A DNA stretch of 64,000 bases from Clostridium sp. 'White wine YQ' (GCF_028728205.1 NZ_JAQYUU010000003.1:186001-250000), one strand, 5' to 3'; positions 1 to 9,339 are shown, counted from the stretch's first letter. Numbers and translations are program-made. Notes: a model not told the origin generated them from the sequence alone.

Positions 1-24
1 GTACATAAACTTCTCCTTTAACTT

Positions 25-840
25 TTACTGTTTATCTGATAATATAAATCTTTCAATTACATGTGCAACTCCATCTTCTTCATTTGTTGGAGCTATATAA
101 TCAGCTATTCTCTTAACATCATGAGAAGCATTTCCCATTGCGACTCCAAGTCCAGCAAATTCTATCATATGCATATCATTTTCAGCATCTCCAACTGAAA
201 TTATTTCTTCTCTTGTAATACCTAAATGATTTGCTAAATATTCTAATCCTTTGCCTTTATTACTATCTTTATTTAAAAATTCTAAAAATGATTTATCACT
301 TTTTAAAACTGTATACTCTTCATATATGTTTTCAGGAATTAACTCAATACCTCTTGATAAGATTTCCGCATCTTCTGTCATTATTATCTTTGTAATTTCA
401 TCCTCTTCTTTTATTTCATAAAAGTCCATTTCAACTAAAGGTTTATTTATTTCATCACATTGTATTTGAATATATAAGTTATTTTTTGGTGCAACCAATC
501 CATGATGTTTAGAAAATCCGTTAATATCTACCCCCATATCTAAGCTAAGCTTGTACAAAATATGTGCATCCTTTCCTGTTAATAGATTACTTACTATTTT
601 TTCTTTAGTCCCAGTATTTTGTACTATCGCACCGTTATAACTTAAAACGAAATCTTCCTCTGATATTAAATCTAGTTCTTCTAAATAACTATTTATGGCT
701 TCCATAGGTCTTCCAGATGCTAGAACTACTTTAATCCCACATTTTTTTGCCAGTCTTACTGCATTTTTTGTTCTGTCTGATATCGTTGTGTCATTTCTAA
801 GAATTGTTCCATCCATATCTAAAGCTATCAACTTATACAT
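25..840 (-). CDS. Cof-type HAD-IIB family phosphatase
   Basis: This 271-residue protein is a full-length Cof-type HAD phosphatase, a cytosolic Mg-dependent hydrolase of sugar phosphates or similar small phosphoesters. The nucleophile motif DMDGT is at residues 8-12 (Asp8 and Asp10). The C-terminal metal motif GDAENDMHMI begins near residue 217. The large central part fits the type IIB cap. GGAGGG precedes the ATG. It is a single gene on the minus strand with no obvious operon partner, and its natural substrate cannot be read from the sequence. Confidence 0.9.
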   Translation of the reverse strand: MYKLIALDMDGTILRNDTTISDRTKNAVRLAKKCGIKVVLASGRPMEAINSYLEELDLISEEDFVLSYNGAIVQNTGTKEKIVSNLLTGKDAHILYKLSLDMGVDINGFSKHHGLVAPKNNLYIQIQCDEINKPLVEMDFYEIKEEDEITKIIMTEDAEILSRGIELIPENIYEEYTVLKSDKSFLEFLNKDSNKGKGLEYLANHLGITREEIISVGDAENDMHMIEFAGLGVAMGNASHDVKRIADYIAPTNEEDGVAHVIERFILSDKQ

Positions 841-1233
841 TATTAAAGCCCTCCAGTATCATACTTTCTAGCTTTATTATTGCATACGCCACATACTCTA
901 CCAATAGATTTTCATATTTTGAAAATCTTTTATTTTTTATAAACTCATTTATTTATTATATATAATCCTTAATAAAATTTTTAACCATATACTTCACAAT
1001 TAAATTTATCAACACTTTTCTTTAACAGATTGTATGGATTTAAAAACTTTCTATTTCCAAATAACCCTTTCACTTCATATCTATTTCCCTAATAGTTTCA
1101 TTTATTTCTAAGCTTAACATTTTCATTCTAAGCTTTACCTGAAGTAGTGCTCCACTAATTTCTTCCCTAATAATAAAACTTATGTTACAATATTGAGGAT
1201 AGTGTAAATTTATAAAAAAAGGAATGAGAAATA
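841..1233. other. Intergenic region with no recognised gene
   Basis: This 393-bp AT-rich stretch separates two divergent genes. I see no convincing coding sequence in it. It holds one IS-end-like segment (separate entry at 1007-1040). Close to the ABC-F start there is a plausible minus-10 (TACAAT at about 1191-1196). A short minus-strand reading frame near 1070-1190 lacks a start and looks like chance. Confidence 0.5.
1007..1040. repeat. Solo copy of the IS1595-type terminal repeat
   Basis: The segment CAACACTTTTCTTTAACAG matches the reverse complement of the left end of the IS element at 15933-15957. It is followed by GTATGGATT, which also follows the right end of that IS at 17070-17078. 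No transposase or second end lies nearby. It is therefore either a remnant end of a deleted copy or a degenerate non-autonomous derivative. Confidence 0.55.
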
Positions 1234-2817
1234 TTGATTAATGTAACTAACGTAAGCTTAAGATATGGTGACAAAAAACTATTTGAAGATGTAAATATTA
1301 AATTCACTCCTGGTAACTGTTATGGAGTTATAGGGGCAAATGGTGCTGGTAAAAGTACATTTTTAAAGATTCTTTCTGGAGAAGTTCAACCAAATACAGG
1401 TGAAATTTCTATTCCAAAAGATATTAGAATGTCTGTACTTAAACAAGACCACTACCAGTATGATAATTATTCTGTTCTTGAAACAGTAATAATGGGAAAT
1501 GAAAGACTATATGAAATAATGAAAGAAAAAGATGAAATATATGCAAAACCTGATTTCACTGATGAAGATGGTATTAAAGCTTCTGAGCTTGAAGGGGAAT
1601 TTGCTGAACTTAATGGATGGGAAGCTGAATCTGACGCTTCATCCTTACTACAAGGTTTAGGCGTTCCTACAGAACTTCATGATAAGCAAGTTTCAGAATT
1701 ATCTGGTGGAGAAAAAGTTAAAGTATTATTGGCTCAAGCTTTGTTTGGAAACCCTGGTATACTAATCCTTGACGAGCCTACTAACCATCTTGATATTAAA
1801 TCTGTGAACTGGTTAGAAGAGTTTTTAATAAACTTCGAAGGAACTGTTATAGTCGTATCCCATGATAGACACTTCTTAAACAAAGTGTGTACAAACATGG
1901 CTGACGTTGACTTTGGTAAAATCAAATTATATGTTGGTAACTACGATTTCTGGTATGAATCAAGCCAACTTGCTTTACAAATGGCTAAAGACCAGAACAA
2001 GAAAAAAGAAGAAAAAATTAAAGATCTTCAAGACTTTATTGCTAGATTTAGTGCCAATGCTTCTAAATCAAAACAAGCAACTTCACGTAAAAAGTTATTA
2101 GATAAAATTACTTTAGACGATATCCAGCCTTCTAGCAGAAGATATCCTTTTGTTGGTTTCAAACCTGAAAGAGAAGTTGGTAATGATATTTTAAGAGCTG
2201 AAGGAATTACAAAAACAATTGATGGGGTTAAAGTTCTTGATAATGTTAGCTTCATAGTTAACAAAGAGGATAAAATCGCTTTTGTTGGAGAAGAAATAGC
2301 TATAACAACTCTATTTAAAATAATAATGGGTGAAATGGAACCTGATGCTGGAGAATTCAAATGGGGAGTTACTATTACCAAAGCTTATTTCCCAAAAGAC
2401 AACTCTGATTTCTTCAACGATGTAGATTTAAATCTTGTAGATTGGCTTAGACAATACTCTGATGAAAAATCAGAAAGTTACTTAAGAGGATTCTTAGGTA
2501 GAATGTTATTCTCTGGAGATGAAGCTTTAAAAGAAGCTAAGGTTCTTTCTGGAGGAGAAAAAGTAAGATGTATGTTATCTAAAATGATGTTAACTAATGC
2601 TAATGTACTTGTTTTAGATCAACCTACTAACCACTTAGATCTTGAATCAATTACAGCTGTTAATAATGGATTAAGAGACTTTAAGAGCAATGTATTATTT
2701 ACATCACATGACCATCAATTTATAGATACAATTGCTAATAGAATTATAGATGTTAAAGCTGATGGAACTATCGTTGATAAGCAAATGTCTTATGATGAAT
2801 ATCTTTCACTAAGCTAA
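1234..2817 (+). CDS. ABC-F family ATPase (YkpA/YbiT-like)
   Basis: This 527-residue soluble protein has two ABC ATPase domains and no membrane segment, the ABC-F layout. ABC-F proteins act on ribosomes in translation or antibiotic protection. The first domain has a normal Walker A (GANGAGKST, residues 34-42), an LSGGEK signature and the Walker B LILDEPTNHLD. A charged linker at about 245-290 separates the domains. The second domain keeps LSGGEK and VLDQPTNHLD, but its Walker A position reads GEEIAITTL, so it lacks the P-loop lysine. The start is TTG behind AGGAATGAG; the next in-frame ATG would remove the first Walker A. It is monocistronic, with a terminator at 2832-2870. Confidence 0.9.
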   Translation: MINVTNVSLRYGDKKLFEDVNIKFTPGNCYGVIGANGAGKSTFLKILSGEVQPNTGEISIPKDIRMSVLKQDHYQYDNYSVLETVIMGNERLYEIMKEKDEIYAKPDFTDEDGIKASELEGEFAELNGWEAESDASSLLQGLGVPTELHDKQVSELSGGEKVKVLLAQALFGNPGILILDEPTNHLDIKSVNWLEEFLINFEGTVIVVSHDRHFLNKVCTNMADVDFGKIKLYVGNYDFWYESSQLALQMAKDQNKKKEEKIKDLQDFIARFSANASKSKQATSRKKLLDKITLDDIQPSSRRYPFVGFKPEREVGNDILRAEGITKTIDGVKVLDNVSFIVNKEDKIAFVGEEIAITTLFKIIMGEMEPDAGEFKWGVTITKAYFPKDNSDFFNDVDLNLVDWLRQYSDEKSESYLRGFLGRMLFSGDEALKEAKVLSGGEKVRCMLSKMMLTNANVLVLDQPTNHLDLESITAVNNGLRDFKSNVLFTSHDHQFIDTIANRIIDVKADGTIVDKQMSYDEYLSLS

Positions 2818-2831
2818 TAAATATTTAAGTG

Positions 2832-2870
2832 AAAAGAACAGGAACTTTTTTTATGGTTCCTGTTCTTTTT
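2832..2870 (+). terminator. Rho-independent terminator after the ABC-F gene
   Basis: The inverted repeat AAAAGAACAGGAAC / GTTCCTGTTCTTTT ends in a T-run, 14 bp after the stop codon. Confidence 0.85.
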
Positions 2871-2941
2871 CTAGTAATTTTATTTAAGTTTTTGATATAA
2901 TTAAGAGGGGATTGATTTGTTCTAATATTAGTTTGTAGTTA

Positions 2942-3070
2942 TCAGAAATTTGCCAGTTTCTTTGCTAACTTTTTATAATTAATTTCGAACATTTTCTTTT
3001 CCCATTTTAAATCATTTTTATTTAAATAATCTAAAATCACTTTATGATCTACCTTTCCTCTAAGAATCAT
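2942..3070 (-). other. Possible small ORF or gene remnant (42 codons)
   Basis: Just downstream of the sorbitol-6-phosphate dehydrogenase, another frame is open from an ATG at 3070 to a TGA at 2942. It gives a lysine-rich 42-residue peptide (MILRGKVDHKVILDYLNKND, continuing). The GAGGAT upstream is about 13 nt from the ATG, which is poor spacing. I do not recognise the peptide. It may be a decayed gene end, a small gene at the end of the operon, or chance. Confidence 0.2.
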
Positions 3071-3083
3071 ATCTTGTCCAACA

Positions 3084-3890
3084 TTATCCTCTTGATTTCC
3101 CTCCTGATATATTAACAGTTGTACCTGTGATATATGCAGCTCTAGCTGATACTAAATAAGTAACTAGATCACCTATATCATCAAGTTTTCCTGCTCTTCC
3201 AAGTGGAATTACTTTGCTATAATCAGTGCTTAATTGTTCTGGTTTAACTCCTCTTGTATATGCTAATGCCTCATTATATGTCGGAGATGTAAGCCCTGTT
3301 GGTTCGTTAATTCCAGGTGCAACCCCAATTACTCTAATGTTATGTGGCCCGAGCTCTTTTGCCCAAGATCTAGTAAATCCATTTACAGCTCCCTTTGTTG
3401 CTGAATAACAGCTTTGTCCTGCAGAGCCTTCCATACCTGCCTCAGATGAAATATTTACTATAGTTCCTTTATCTTTCTTTATCATTTCTTTTACAACTGC
3501 TTGAGTACATAAGAATAATCCTTTTTGATTAACTGAAACCATAAAATCAAAATCTTTTTCATTTAATTCATATTCTGGCTTTTCACCTTTAAAATCCACT
3601 AATAGCCTTGGTAAGTTAACTCCTGCATTATTTACAAGTGCATCTATTTTGCCGTACTTTTCTACCACAGTCCTAACCATATTATCTACGCTGTTTTTTT
3701 GCGTGATATCACACTGCACATTAAATATCCCAGCTTCTCCTGATCCAGTCTCTACATTTAAATCACTAACTATTACTTGAGCTCCTACTTTATTAAGGCA
3801 ACTTGCAATATGCTTTCCTATTCCCGAAGCTCCTCCAGTAACAATTACTACATTGCCTTTAATACCTAACCATGTTTCTTCATTCATCAT
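3084..3890 (-). CDS. gutD: Sorbitol-6-phosphate 2-dehydrogenase (SDR family)
   Basis: This enzyme oxidises sorbitol 6-phosphate made by the PTS to fructose 6-phosphate with NAD. The 268 residues carry the SDR nucleotide motif GGASGIG (19-25), NNAG (87-90), the catalytic Ser148/149 and the Tyr162-x3-Lys166 pair in CYSATKGA. The C-terminus GGKSRG is typical of the gut/srl dehydrogenases. It is the last gene of the minus-strand sorbitol operon, 42 bp after the IIA gene. AAGGAGG precedes the start. The operon context makes the substrate assignment much stronger than SDR similarity alone would. Confidence 0.88.
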   Translation of the reverse strand: MMNEETWLGIKGNVVIVTGGASGIGKHIASCLNKVGAQVIVSDLNVETGSGEAGIFNVQCDITQKNSVDNMVRTVVEKYGKIDALVNNAGVNLPRLLVDFKGEKPEYELNEKDFDFMVSVNQKGLFLCTQAVVKEMIKKDKGTIVNISSEAGMEGSAGQSCYSATKGAVNGFTRSWAKELGPHNIRVIGVAPGINEPTGLTSPTYNEALAYTRGVKPEQLSTDYSKVIPLGRAGKLDDIGDLVTYLVSARAAYITGTTVNISGGKSRG

Positions 3891-3932
3891 AGATAATTCC
3901 TCCTTACCTTTCTTATTTCTGCTTATATTTCT

Positions 3933-4298
3933 TTAAACTCTCACTATTTCAATAATTGTTCCTACTTTCATGGAAGGAATTTCTTTGCTTTCAACAAATA
4001 GAGTACCCGCTATTTCAGCTTTATCTTCACCATTAAACTTATAAGTTATATGTCCTAGGTTTCTCATATTTTCATTTACAGCCTCACCTACTGAAGTTAT
4101 ATTAAACATTTTTCCATCAATCTTTAATACATCACCTTTTTTAATGTCTTTATAAAGTACATTTTCATTGTGGATAAAACAATAATCTTTAAGTTCTTCT
4201 GGGGCATCTCCTCTAAATGTTATAAACATATTATGTGCTAAAAATTCCTTGGCCTTTTGTCCTATTTCTGTTACAACTGTCTTATACACTAATTCCAT
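3933..4298 (-). CDS. gutB: PTS glucitol/sorbitol-specific EIIA component
   Basis: This 121-residue cytoplasmic protein is the EIIA phosphocarrier of the glucitol family (SrlB-like) and accepts phosphate from HPr. His43, in the segment KDYCFIHNE, aligns with the phosphorylated histidine of E. coli SrlB. Its length is normal for the family. It lies 24 bp after the second IIC gene and before the dehydrogenase. Confidence 0.9.
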   Translation of the reverse strand: MELVYKTVVTEIGQKAKEFLAHNMFITFRGDAPEELKDYCFIHNENVLYKDIKKGDVLKIDGKMFNITSVGEAVNENMRNLGHITYKFNGEDKAEIAGTLFVESKEIPSMKVGTIIEIVRV

Positions 4299-4322
4299 AT
4301 ATTTTATTCCTTTCTAGTTACA

Positions 4323-4892
4323 TTAAGATGAATATAGACCAAAGCTAGCTAGCCATGCTACTATTACGGTAGGTGCTCCTGTTAAAAATCTTGAATATAG
4401 TACTGAAGGAACCCCAACTTGTACCGTCTCCGGTTCTGCTTCAGCTAAACCTAATCCTACAGGAATAAAATCAGCTGCACATTGAGCATTTATTGCAAAT
4501 AAAGCTGGTAATGCTAGATGTGGTGGTACGTTACCTTTTGCTATTTCAACTCCGATTAGAACTCCTATTATTTGAGCTATAACTGCTCCAGGTCCTAAAA
4601 ATGGTGAAAGTAGTGGAAAAGAACATATAAGAGATAAAACTATTAATCCAAAAATACTTCCTGCAAGTGGAGTAAGTAATTTTGCAAACGCATTTCCTAA
4701 CCCTGATGCATTAATAATACCTATTAAGGTTGCAACGAAAGCCATAAATGGTAGTATGGTGTGTAAAATTGTATCAATAGTGTCTCTTCCAGCCTGAAAG
4801 AATATGGCTGTTATCTTTCCTATTCCTATACCTATTCTTGCAACTAATCCATCGCTTTGCTCACTTATCTTTTTGTCAGTATCATAACTCAT
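4323..4892 (-). CDS. gutE2: PTS glucitol/sorbitol EIIC C-terminal part (separate gene)
   Basis: This 189-residue membrane protein matches the C-terminal half of E. coli SrlE (EIIBC). It begins with the conserved Y-D-T-x-K-K-I-x-E-Q-S-D-G-L segment and contains [19 protein letters not shown] and [13 protein letters not shown]. In most bacteria this is fused behind the IIB domain. Here it is a separate gene with its own Shine-Dalgarno (AAGGGAGG), starting 15 bp after the IIB stop. It probably works with the neighbouring IIB and IIC genes as one transporter. The symbol is descriptive. Confidence 0.85.
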   Translation of the reverse strand: MSYDTDKKISEQSDGLVARIGIGIGKITAIFFQAGRDTIDTILHTILPFMAFVATLIGIINASGLGNAFAKLLTPLAGSIFGLIVLSLICSFPLLSPFLGPGAVIAQIIGVLIGVEIAKGNVPPHLALPALFAINAQCAADFIPVGLGLAEAEPETVQVGVPSVLYSRFLTGAPTVIVAWLASFGLYSS

Positions 4893-4907
4893 TTAAATTG
4901 CCTCCCT

Positions 4908-5276
4908 TTATACTATCTCTATATTTTTTTCCTTAACATCTGAAACATAAATATCTTCTTTTATATACATTGCTAGTGGACCACTTTTACCTGTCGCCAT
5001 AATATTTACTGTAGGTATTTTCTTTTGAGGATATATTCCACATCTTAAAGTTCCACCACAATTTATTACAACACACGCTATTTCACTGTCCTTAACACCT
5101 GTCTTAAATCCATCTACAAGTTCACATCCACTTAGTTCTGCTATTTTAACAGCTTCTTTAGGCTTTGAACCACCAGTTATATAAACTACTTTATTTTTTG
5201 CTTCATTAGGCTCTACATATATTGGGCCTCCCCAACCTGCTGAACCTTTAGTTATTTTAAGTTTTTTATACTCCAT
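4908..5276 (-). CDS. gutE1: PTS glucitol/sorbitol EIIB domain protein (separate gene)
   Basis: This 122-residue protein corresponds to the N-terminal IIB domain of SrlE. Cys73 in INCGGTLRCG is the expected phosphorylated cysteine, and TGKSGPLAMYIKEDIYV is strongly family-like. It stops where the fused protein would run on through a short linker. A stop codon, a Shine-Dalgarno and the start of the next gene follow within 30 bp. It should pass phosphate from the IIA protein to sorbitol during uptake. The symbol is descriptive. Confidence 0.87.
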   Translation of the reverse strand: MEYKKLKITKGSAGWGGPIYVEPNEAKNKVVYITGGSKPKEAVKIAELSGCELVDGFKTGVKDSEIACVVINCGGTLRCGIYPQKKIPTVNIMATGKSGPLAMYIKEDIYVSDVKEKNIEIV

Positions 5277-5301
5277 CTCAATTCTCCTTTCATATACTTA
5301 A

Positions 5302-5850
5302 TTAGGCTAAATCTACACTCTCGCTAAGTTGTACCCCTTGTTGTTTTTGAACAAATTTAGTGGTGAAATCTGTAACCCACCCTCTAAAGAAGTTAGTTAC
5401 CATACCAACTAAAAGATATCTTACAGCCAAGTCTGTGGATGATAGTCCAAGCTTTGTTATCCCATCTGCAATTCCTAGGAATATAAATAATTCTCCTGGA
5501 TTTATATGAGGGAATAATCCATTCATTGAGTGGCATGAAAATGATGCTGCTGCATAGTAACTAGGTTTATATTTTTCTGGTAAAAATTTTCCTAGAGATA
5601 GAGTCATAGGATTAGCGAAAATAAATGTCCCTATTACTGGTAGAACTAAATATCTTGTTATTGGGTTTGCTGCAGATTTTTGTGCTAATCTATCTATCCT
5701 TTCTGTTCCAATTAATTTTATAAGAGCATTCATTACTAGTAGTAAGGCAACTAATACTGGAACTATCCCAGTAACAAAGCTTACAAAAGTAGTTCCCCCT
5801 GCTCTAAATAGACCCATAAACTTGTCAGCATATTGTGCTAATGTTTGCAT
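5302..5850 (-). CDS. gutA: PTS glucitol/sorbitol EIIC component (SrlA-like)
   Basis: This 182-residue integral membrane protein is the first IIC part of the sorbitol transporter. Recognisable family segments include [24 protein letters not shown] and [19 protein letters not shown]. Its length matches E. coli SrlA (187 residues). It follows gutM by 26 bp and precedes the IIB gene, so IIC, IIB, IIC2 and IIA are all encoded in order. Confidence 0.9.
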   Translation of the reverse strand: MQTLAQYADKFMGLFRAGGTTFVSFVTGIVPVLVALLLVMNALIKLIGTERIDRLAQKSAANPITRYLVLPVIGTFIFANPMTLSLGKFLPEKYKPSYYAAASFSCHSMNGLFPHINPGELFIFLGIADGITKLGLSSTDLAVRYLLVGMVTNFFRGWVTDFTTKFVQKQQGVQLSESVDLA

Positions 5851-5876
5851 TTATAATTCCTCCTTGTTGATAATAA

Positions 5877-6302
5877 TTAATTAAAATTTCCTTCTAAATG
5901 TTCTGTAGCTTCCTTTTCATTTATCTCCTCCTTTTTAAATTGATTGAAATTATCTATAGCATTTAAAATTGCTACCCTAGTTAATTTTCTATATTGGCTA
6001 ATGTCATCTTGCGTTAACTTATTTATTTGTTTTCCTTCAAGTCCATTAAACTGCTTCATTTTAGCTAATACTGATATTCCTTGAATGATTTTGCAAGAGA
6101 AAATAGTATCTTCTTCATCTACATTTAATAAGATAATCGTTCCTGCTTGTAGATATCCTCTCTTTCTCCCTATTACCACTCTTCCTTTTCTTCTCATTTC
6201 TATATAATTTTCATTAAAGTTTTTAATTTGTATAAATCCTAAAGCAAAATTTAATAACCAGCATATTATTCCTATTAAAATTAATAAAACTACTTCGTTC
6301 AT
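5877..6302 (-). CDS. gutM: Glucitol operon activator GutM
   Basis: This 141-residue protein has an N-terminal membrane segment (about residues 3-24) followed by a soluble region. GutM proteins activate glucitol operons, usually together with a PTS-type regulator. Its ATG overlaps the gutR stop by one base (TAATG), which suggests translational coupling. Its place between regulator and transporter genes supports the call. Confidence 0.85.
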   Translation of the reverse strand: MNEVVLLILIGIICWLLNFALGFIQIKNFNENYIEMRRKGRVVIGRKRGYLQAGTIILLNVDEEDTIFSCKIIQGISVLAKMKQFNGLEGKQINKLTQDDISQYRKLTRVAILNAIDNFNQFKKEEINEKEATEHLEGNFN

Positions 6303-8269
6303 TAAAAATTCTCCTTTCTATTTAATTCTAAAAACTCTTTATAATTTCTAACCTTGCATAGTTCCTCTACAAACTTTTTATTTTGACATACTTTTAAAAT
6401 TTCTTCATAAACCTTTATGACCATATCGGCATCGATATTCTCTTCATCTGGAACAATGAGCATTATTATTATTCTAACTTCATTGCCTCCCCAGAATATT
6501 GGTTTCTTTAGTATCCCCATAGAAATCAAGAACTTATCATTTCCATAATTTACAGTGTGAGGCAATCCCACATAGTTATCAAAGGCAGTTGGAGACTTTC
6601 TTTCTCTTTCTAATAATCTTTCTTTAAAGCCCTTATCAAGTTTTATAATCTTTGATAGCTTATCAACCATATATTCAATGTTATCTAAATAATTATCTTT
6701 ATCTAATATAAATAATTGCTCTTCAGGTAAGTTTAAATGGATAAATGGTTTCCTAAGCTCACTATAATCATTTTTATATTTTTTGAAGGTGTATTTTTTC
6801 TCTATTTCTTTTATTATTTCTGAATCACTAAAAATCGCATTTAACTTTATCACTATAGGTTCAGCTTCATAGCTTAGGTTTACAGTAGTAAATACAATAT
6901 CATATTGATTAAGTAATTCTGTAGACATCTCTGAGTCAGAAAATATATCTATCTTTTTTTCATTTCCTAAGAGTTTTCTTAATTTAATTTCTAGAAGTTT
7001 TGCTGTCCCGAGTCCAGTACCACATACAAGAGCTATATTCTTTATTGAAAAGTACTTACTGCTTCTTCTTTCAACGTAGCTTCCAAAGTGCAATGCTATA
7101 TACCCCACTTCATCTTCGATAACCTTTACATCGTAATGATTTTCAATTGTCCTAGCTGCAATCTTTGCTAAGGCATATGGAAATGGATAATATTTTTTTA
7201 TATCTTCAAGCAAAGGATTATTTATTGGTAGGTTGAACATTATTCTATTTATTGCGAAGTTTAAATGATATTCTAAACTTACTTTCATTTCTTCATCTTC
7301 ATTTAAATCCAGACCCATTTCCTCATATATCTGATTAAATATACATTCAACCATTTTATTTATGTTCGGATTAATCTTTAGATAATTTTTATCCTCTCTT
7401 ATTGGGGAATATCTTCCCATTAGTGGTAAGGTTAAGAATATAACTTCATTCTTCGGCATTTCTATATCTAACTCATTTGAAATCATTTCTGCAATCTTTT
7501 GTGCCATTATGAAATCATCACTATATACAAGCTTTTTGTGTTTCTCTTCTAATCTCTTAATATACTTCTGTTGCTTTATTCTAATAAATAGAACTATCGC
7601 AAAATTAATAATACTGTTTAGTCCTTCATCAGAAATCTTATACTTATTTTCATTAAATAGTTTTTTGAGCTTGGATTTTGTCTTATTGTACTCATCTTTG
7701 GATAGTACTTGTCCATTATCAAATCTAATAGCTTCTTCCTTAAATTCTTTATAAAAAAAGTATAAGAAAAATAATCTTTTGTTAATTTCATTACCTTGCA
7801 ATGATATACCGTCATTTGTCTTTCCCTTTATTTGCAAGTTAAATTTTTTCATTATACTTGATATTTTTTTCATATCGTTTATTAATGTTGTTCTGCTTAC
7901 ATTTAATTCTTCAGCTAAATCATCAGTTTTAAAAGTGTTTTCCTCTCTTAAAAACTTTCTTACTAGATATTCAATGCGATCATTTGGAGTTACCAACCAC
8001 TTAAAATTAACCTTATTATCTAGATATTTTTGTTGGGTTTCTAAAAATTTTAGCTTATCGTATAACTCAAGCTTATATCCCTTATCTTTATAATTTTCAA
8101 TTTGAGCTACATTTCTATCAAGTACTTCATTTACTTGCTTAATGTAATTTCGTATAGTTCTTGTGCTAACTTCTAAGTTTTTTGCAAGCTCTTCTAAAGA
8201 CAGGAACTCTTTTTCTTGTAAATTCATAATTAGAATCATTAATTTACTATCAATAGAAATTAGATTCAT
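6302..8269 (-). CDS. gutR: PTS-regulated transcriptional activator of the sorbitol operon (GutR)
   Basis: This 655-residue regulator has the MtlR/LicR-like domain order. An HTH lies at about 15-45 (LSLEELAKNLEVSTRTIRNY) and a second HTH at about 110-140. Two PRD domains span roughly 190-410, followed by an EIIB-like domain with VCGTGLGTAKLL. The C-terminal EIIA-like domain carries LPHTVNYG with His571. PTS phosphorylation of PRD and EIIA histidines or the EIIB cysteine normally sets activity. It is the first gene of the operon, so it probably controls its own transcription. I found no clear cre site in the upstream region. Confidence 0.88.
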   Translation of the reverse strand: MNLISIDSKLMILIMNLQEKEFLSLEELAKNLEVSTRTIRNYIKQVNEVLDRNVAQIENYKDKGYKLELYDKLKFLETQQKYLDNKVNFKWLVTPNDRIEYLVRKFLREENTFKTDDLAEELNVSRTTLINDMKKISSIMKKFNLQIKGKTNDGISLQGNEINKRLFFLYFFYKEFKEEAIRFDNGQVLSKDEYNKTKSKLKKLFNENKYKISDEGLNSIINFAIVLFIRIKQQKYIKRLEEKHKKLVYSDDFIMAQKIAEMISNELDIEMPKNEVIFLTLPLMGRYSPIREDKNYLKINPNINKMVECIFNQIYEEMGLDLNEDEEMKVSLEYHLNFAINRIMFNLPINNPLLEDIKKYYPFPYALAKIAARTIENHYDVKVIEDEVGYIALHFGSYVERRSSKYFSIKNIALVCGTGLGTAKLLEIKLRKLLGNEKKIDIFSDSEMSTELLNQYDIVFTTVNLSYEAEPIVIKLNAIFSDSEIIKEIEKKYTFKKYKNDYSELRKPFIHLNLPEEQLFILDKDNYLDNIEYMVDKLSKIIKLDKGFKERLLERERKSPTAFDNYVGLPHTVNYGNDKFLISMGILKKPIFWGGNEVRIIIMLIVPDEENIDADMVIKVYEEILKVCQNKKFVEELCKVRNYKEFLELNRKENF

Positions 8270-8447
8270 CTTGTCTTTTCTTCCCCCTTCTCCTTATATT
8301 TTTATATTAGAACTTTTTGATTAACTAATTAATACATACTTTTTCATAACTTTTGTGAAAAAGATATACTAATCAAAACTACTAATACTACATAATATAA
8401 CTATTTTTAGAATTTTATTTCTATAAATAATTTACGATAAAATCAAT

Positions 8448-8493
8448 AAAAGGCTGTGGTAAAGCGTTATTCTGCTCCATCTCAGCCTTTTTT
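8448..8493 (-). terminator. Terminator downstream of plsC
   Basis: AAAGGCTG and CAGCCTTT form a stem with a long loop, 16 bp after the plsC stop. On the minus strand it is followed by the T-rich CCTTTTATTG. Confidence 0.55.
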
Positions 8494-8508
8494 AATGTAT
8501 TTTTTATT

Positions 8509-9222
8509 TTATAATTTTTCTGCTATTATGCTCTTAACTCTTTTTGGTAATTCATCCATTTCTTCTTTAGTTAAATTTGCTGTTTCTATCATAGGATGGA
8601 TAAAAAGTTCTACATCAGCAGGTCTTATCTTACTTCCATTTTGCTCCATTAACTTATAAGATCCTTTTATTGTAACTGGAACAATTGGAACTTTTGATTT
8701 AGTTGCTAACTTAAAACTTCCTGCCTTAAATTCACCTAACTTATCCCCCTTACTTCTAGTTCCTTCTGGGAAAATAACCATTGAAGTTCCTTTCTTAAGA
8801 AGTTTAATTCCCTCTACTATTGCCTCACCAGATTTTCTAACACTGCTTCTATCCATAAAAACACAGTCTATATACTTCATCCATATATGAACTATTGGAA
8901 TCTTAGTTAATTCTATTTTAGCTATAAATCCTTTAGGTTTATCTATATATCCTATAAAAAGGGGAATATCAAAGTTTCCCTGATGATTGCTTATGAAAAG
9001 TACTCCCCTGTCTTTTGGCACATTTTCTTCTCCATGTACAGTTACCCTAGCACCACTATATTTTATTTGAGATAGAGCCCATTTTCTAACCACTTCATTT
9101 ATTCCTTGGATTTCTTCTGGAGTTTTACCTCTCTCCACAGCACCTTTATACTTAATCATTTTAGGTATTGTTCCTATTAAGCTTAAAGCAAAATGTACAA
9201 ACCATATTATTGTCCTAAACAT
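8509..9222 (-). CDS. plsC: 1-acyl-sn-glycerol-3-phosphate acyltransferase
   Basis: PlsC transfers an acyl group to lysophosphatidic acid to form phosphatidic acid at the inner membrane face. The catalytic H-x4-D motif is in SNHQGNFDIPLF and the substrate motif is FPEGTRS. An N-terminal hydrophobic segment (IIWFVHFALSLIGTI) fits membrane association. The reading frame is open to a TTG at 9240, but GGTGGAGG sits 8 nt before the ATG at 9222, so I use that start (237 residues). It is a single gene with its own terminator. Confidence 0.9.
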   Translation of the reverse strand: MFRTIIWFVHFALSLIGTIPKMIKYKGAVERGKTPEEIQGINEVVRKWALSQIKYSGARVTVHGEENVPKDRGVLFISNHQGNFDIPLFIGYIDKPKGFIAKIELTKIPIVHIWMKYIDCVFMDRSSVRKSGEAIVEGIKLLKKGTSMVIFPEGTRSKGDKLGEFKAGSFKLATKSKVPIVPVTIKGSYKLMEQNGSKIRPADVELFIHPMIETANLTKEEMDELPKRVKSIIAEKL

Positions 9223-9285
9223 AATCTTATCCTCCACCAAATATTGTCTAGTTATATTATATATCTATTTGTTACATAAGTTAAA

Positions 9286-9315
9286 GAAAAAACTGCTGGT
9301 TATTACCAGCAGCTT
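9286..9315 (-). terminator. Terminator of the marR-ABC exporter operon
   Basis: CTGCTGGT and ACCAGCAG flank a 4-nt loop. On the minus strand a run of T follows (GCAGTTTTTTC). Confidence 0.85.
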
Positions 9316-9339
9316 TCTATATTAGATAATGTTATATTC

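Noticed and set aside
1069-1190. Possible protein fragment on the minus strand upstream of the ABC-F gene
   Set aside because: It has no start codon or ribosome site and no recognisable family.
2028-2381. Minus-strand reading frame inside the ABC-F gene
   Set aside because: It is a shadow of the coding strand, with no ribosome site or recognisable motifs.
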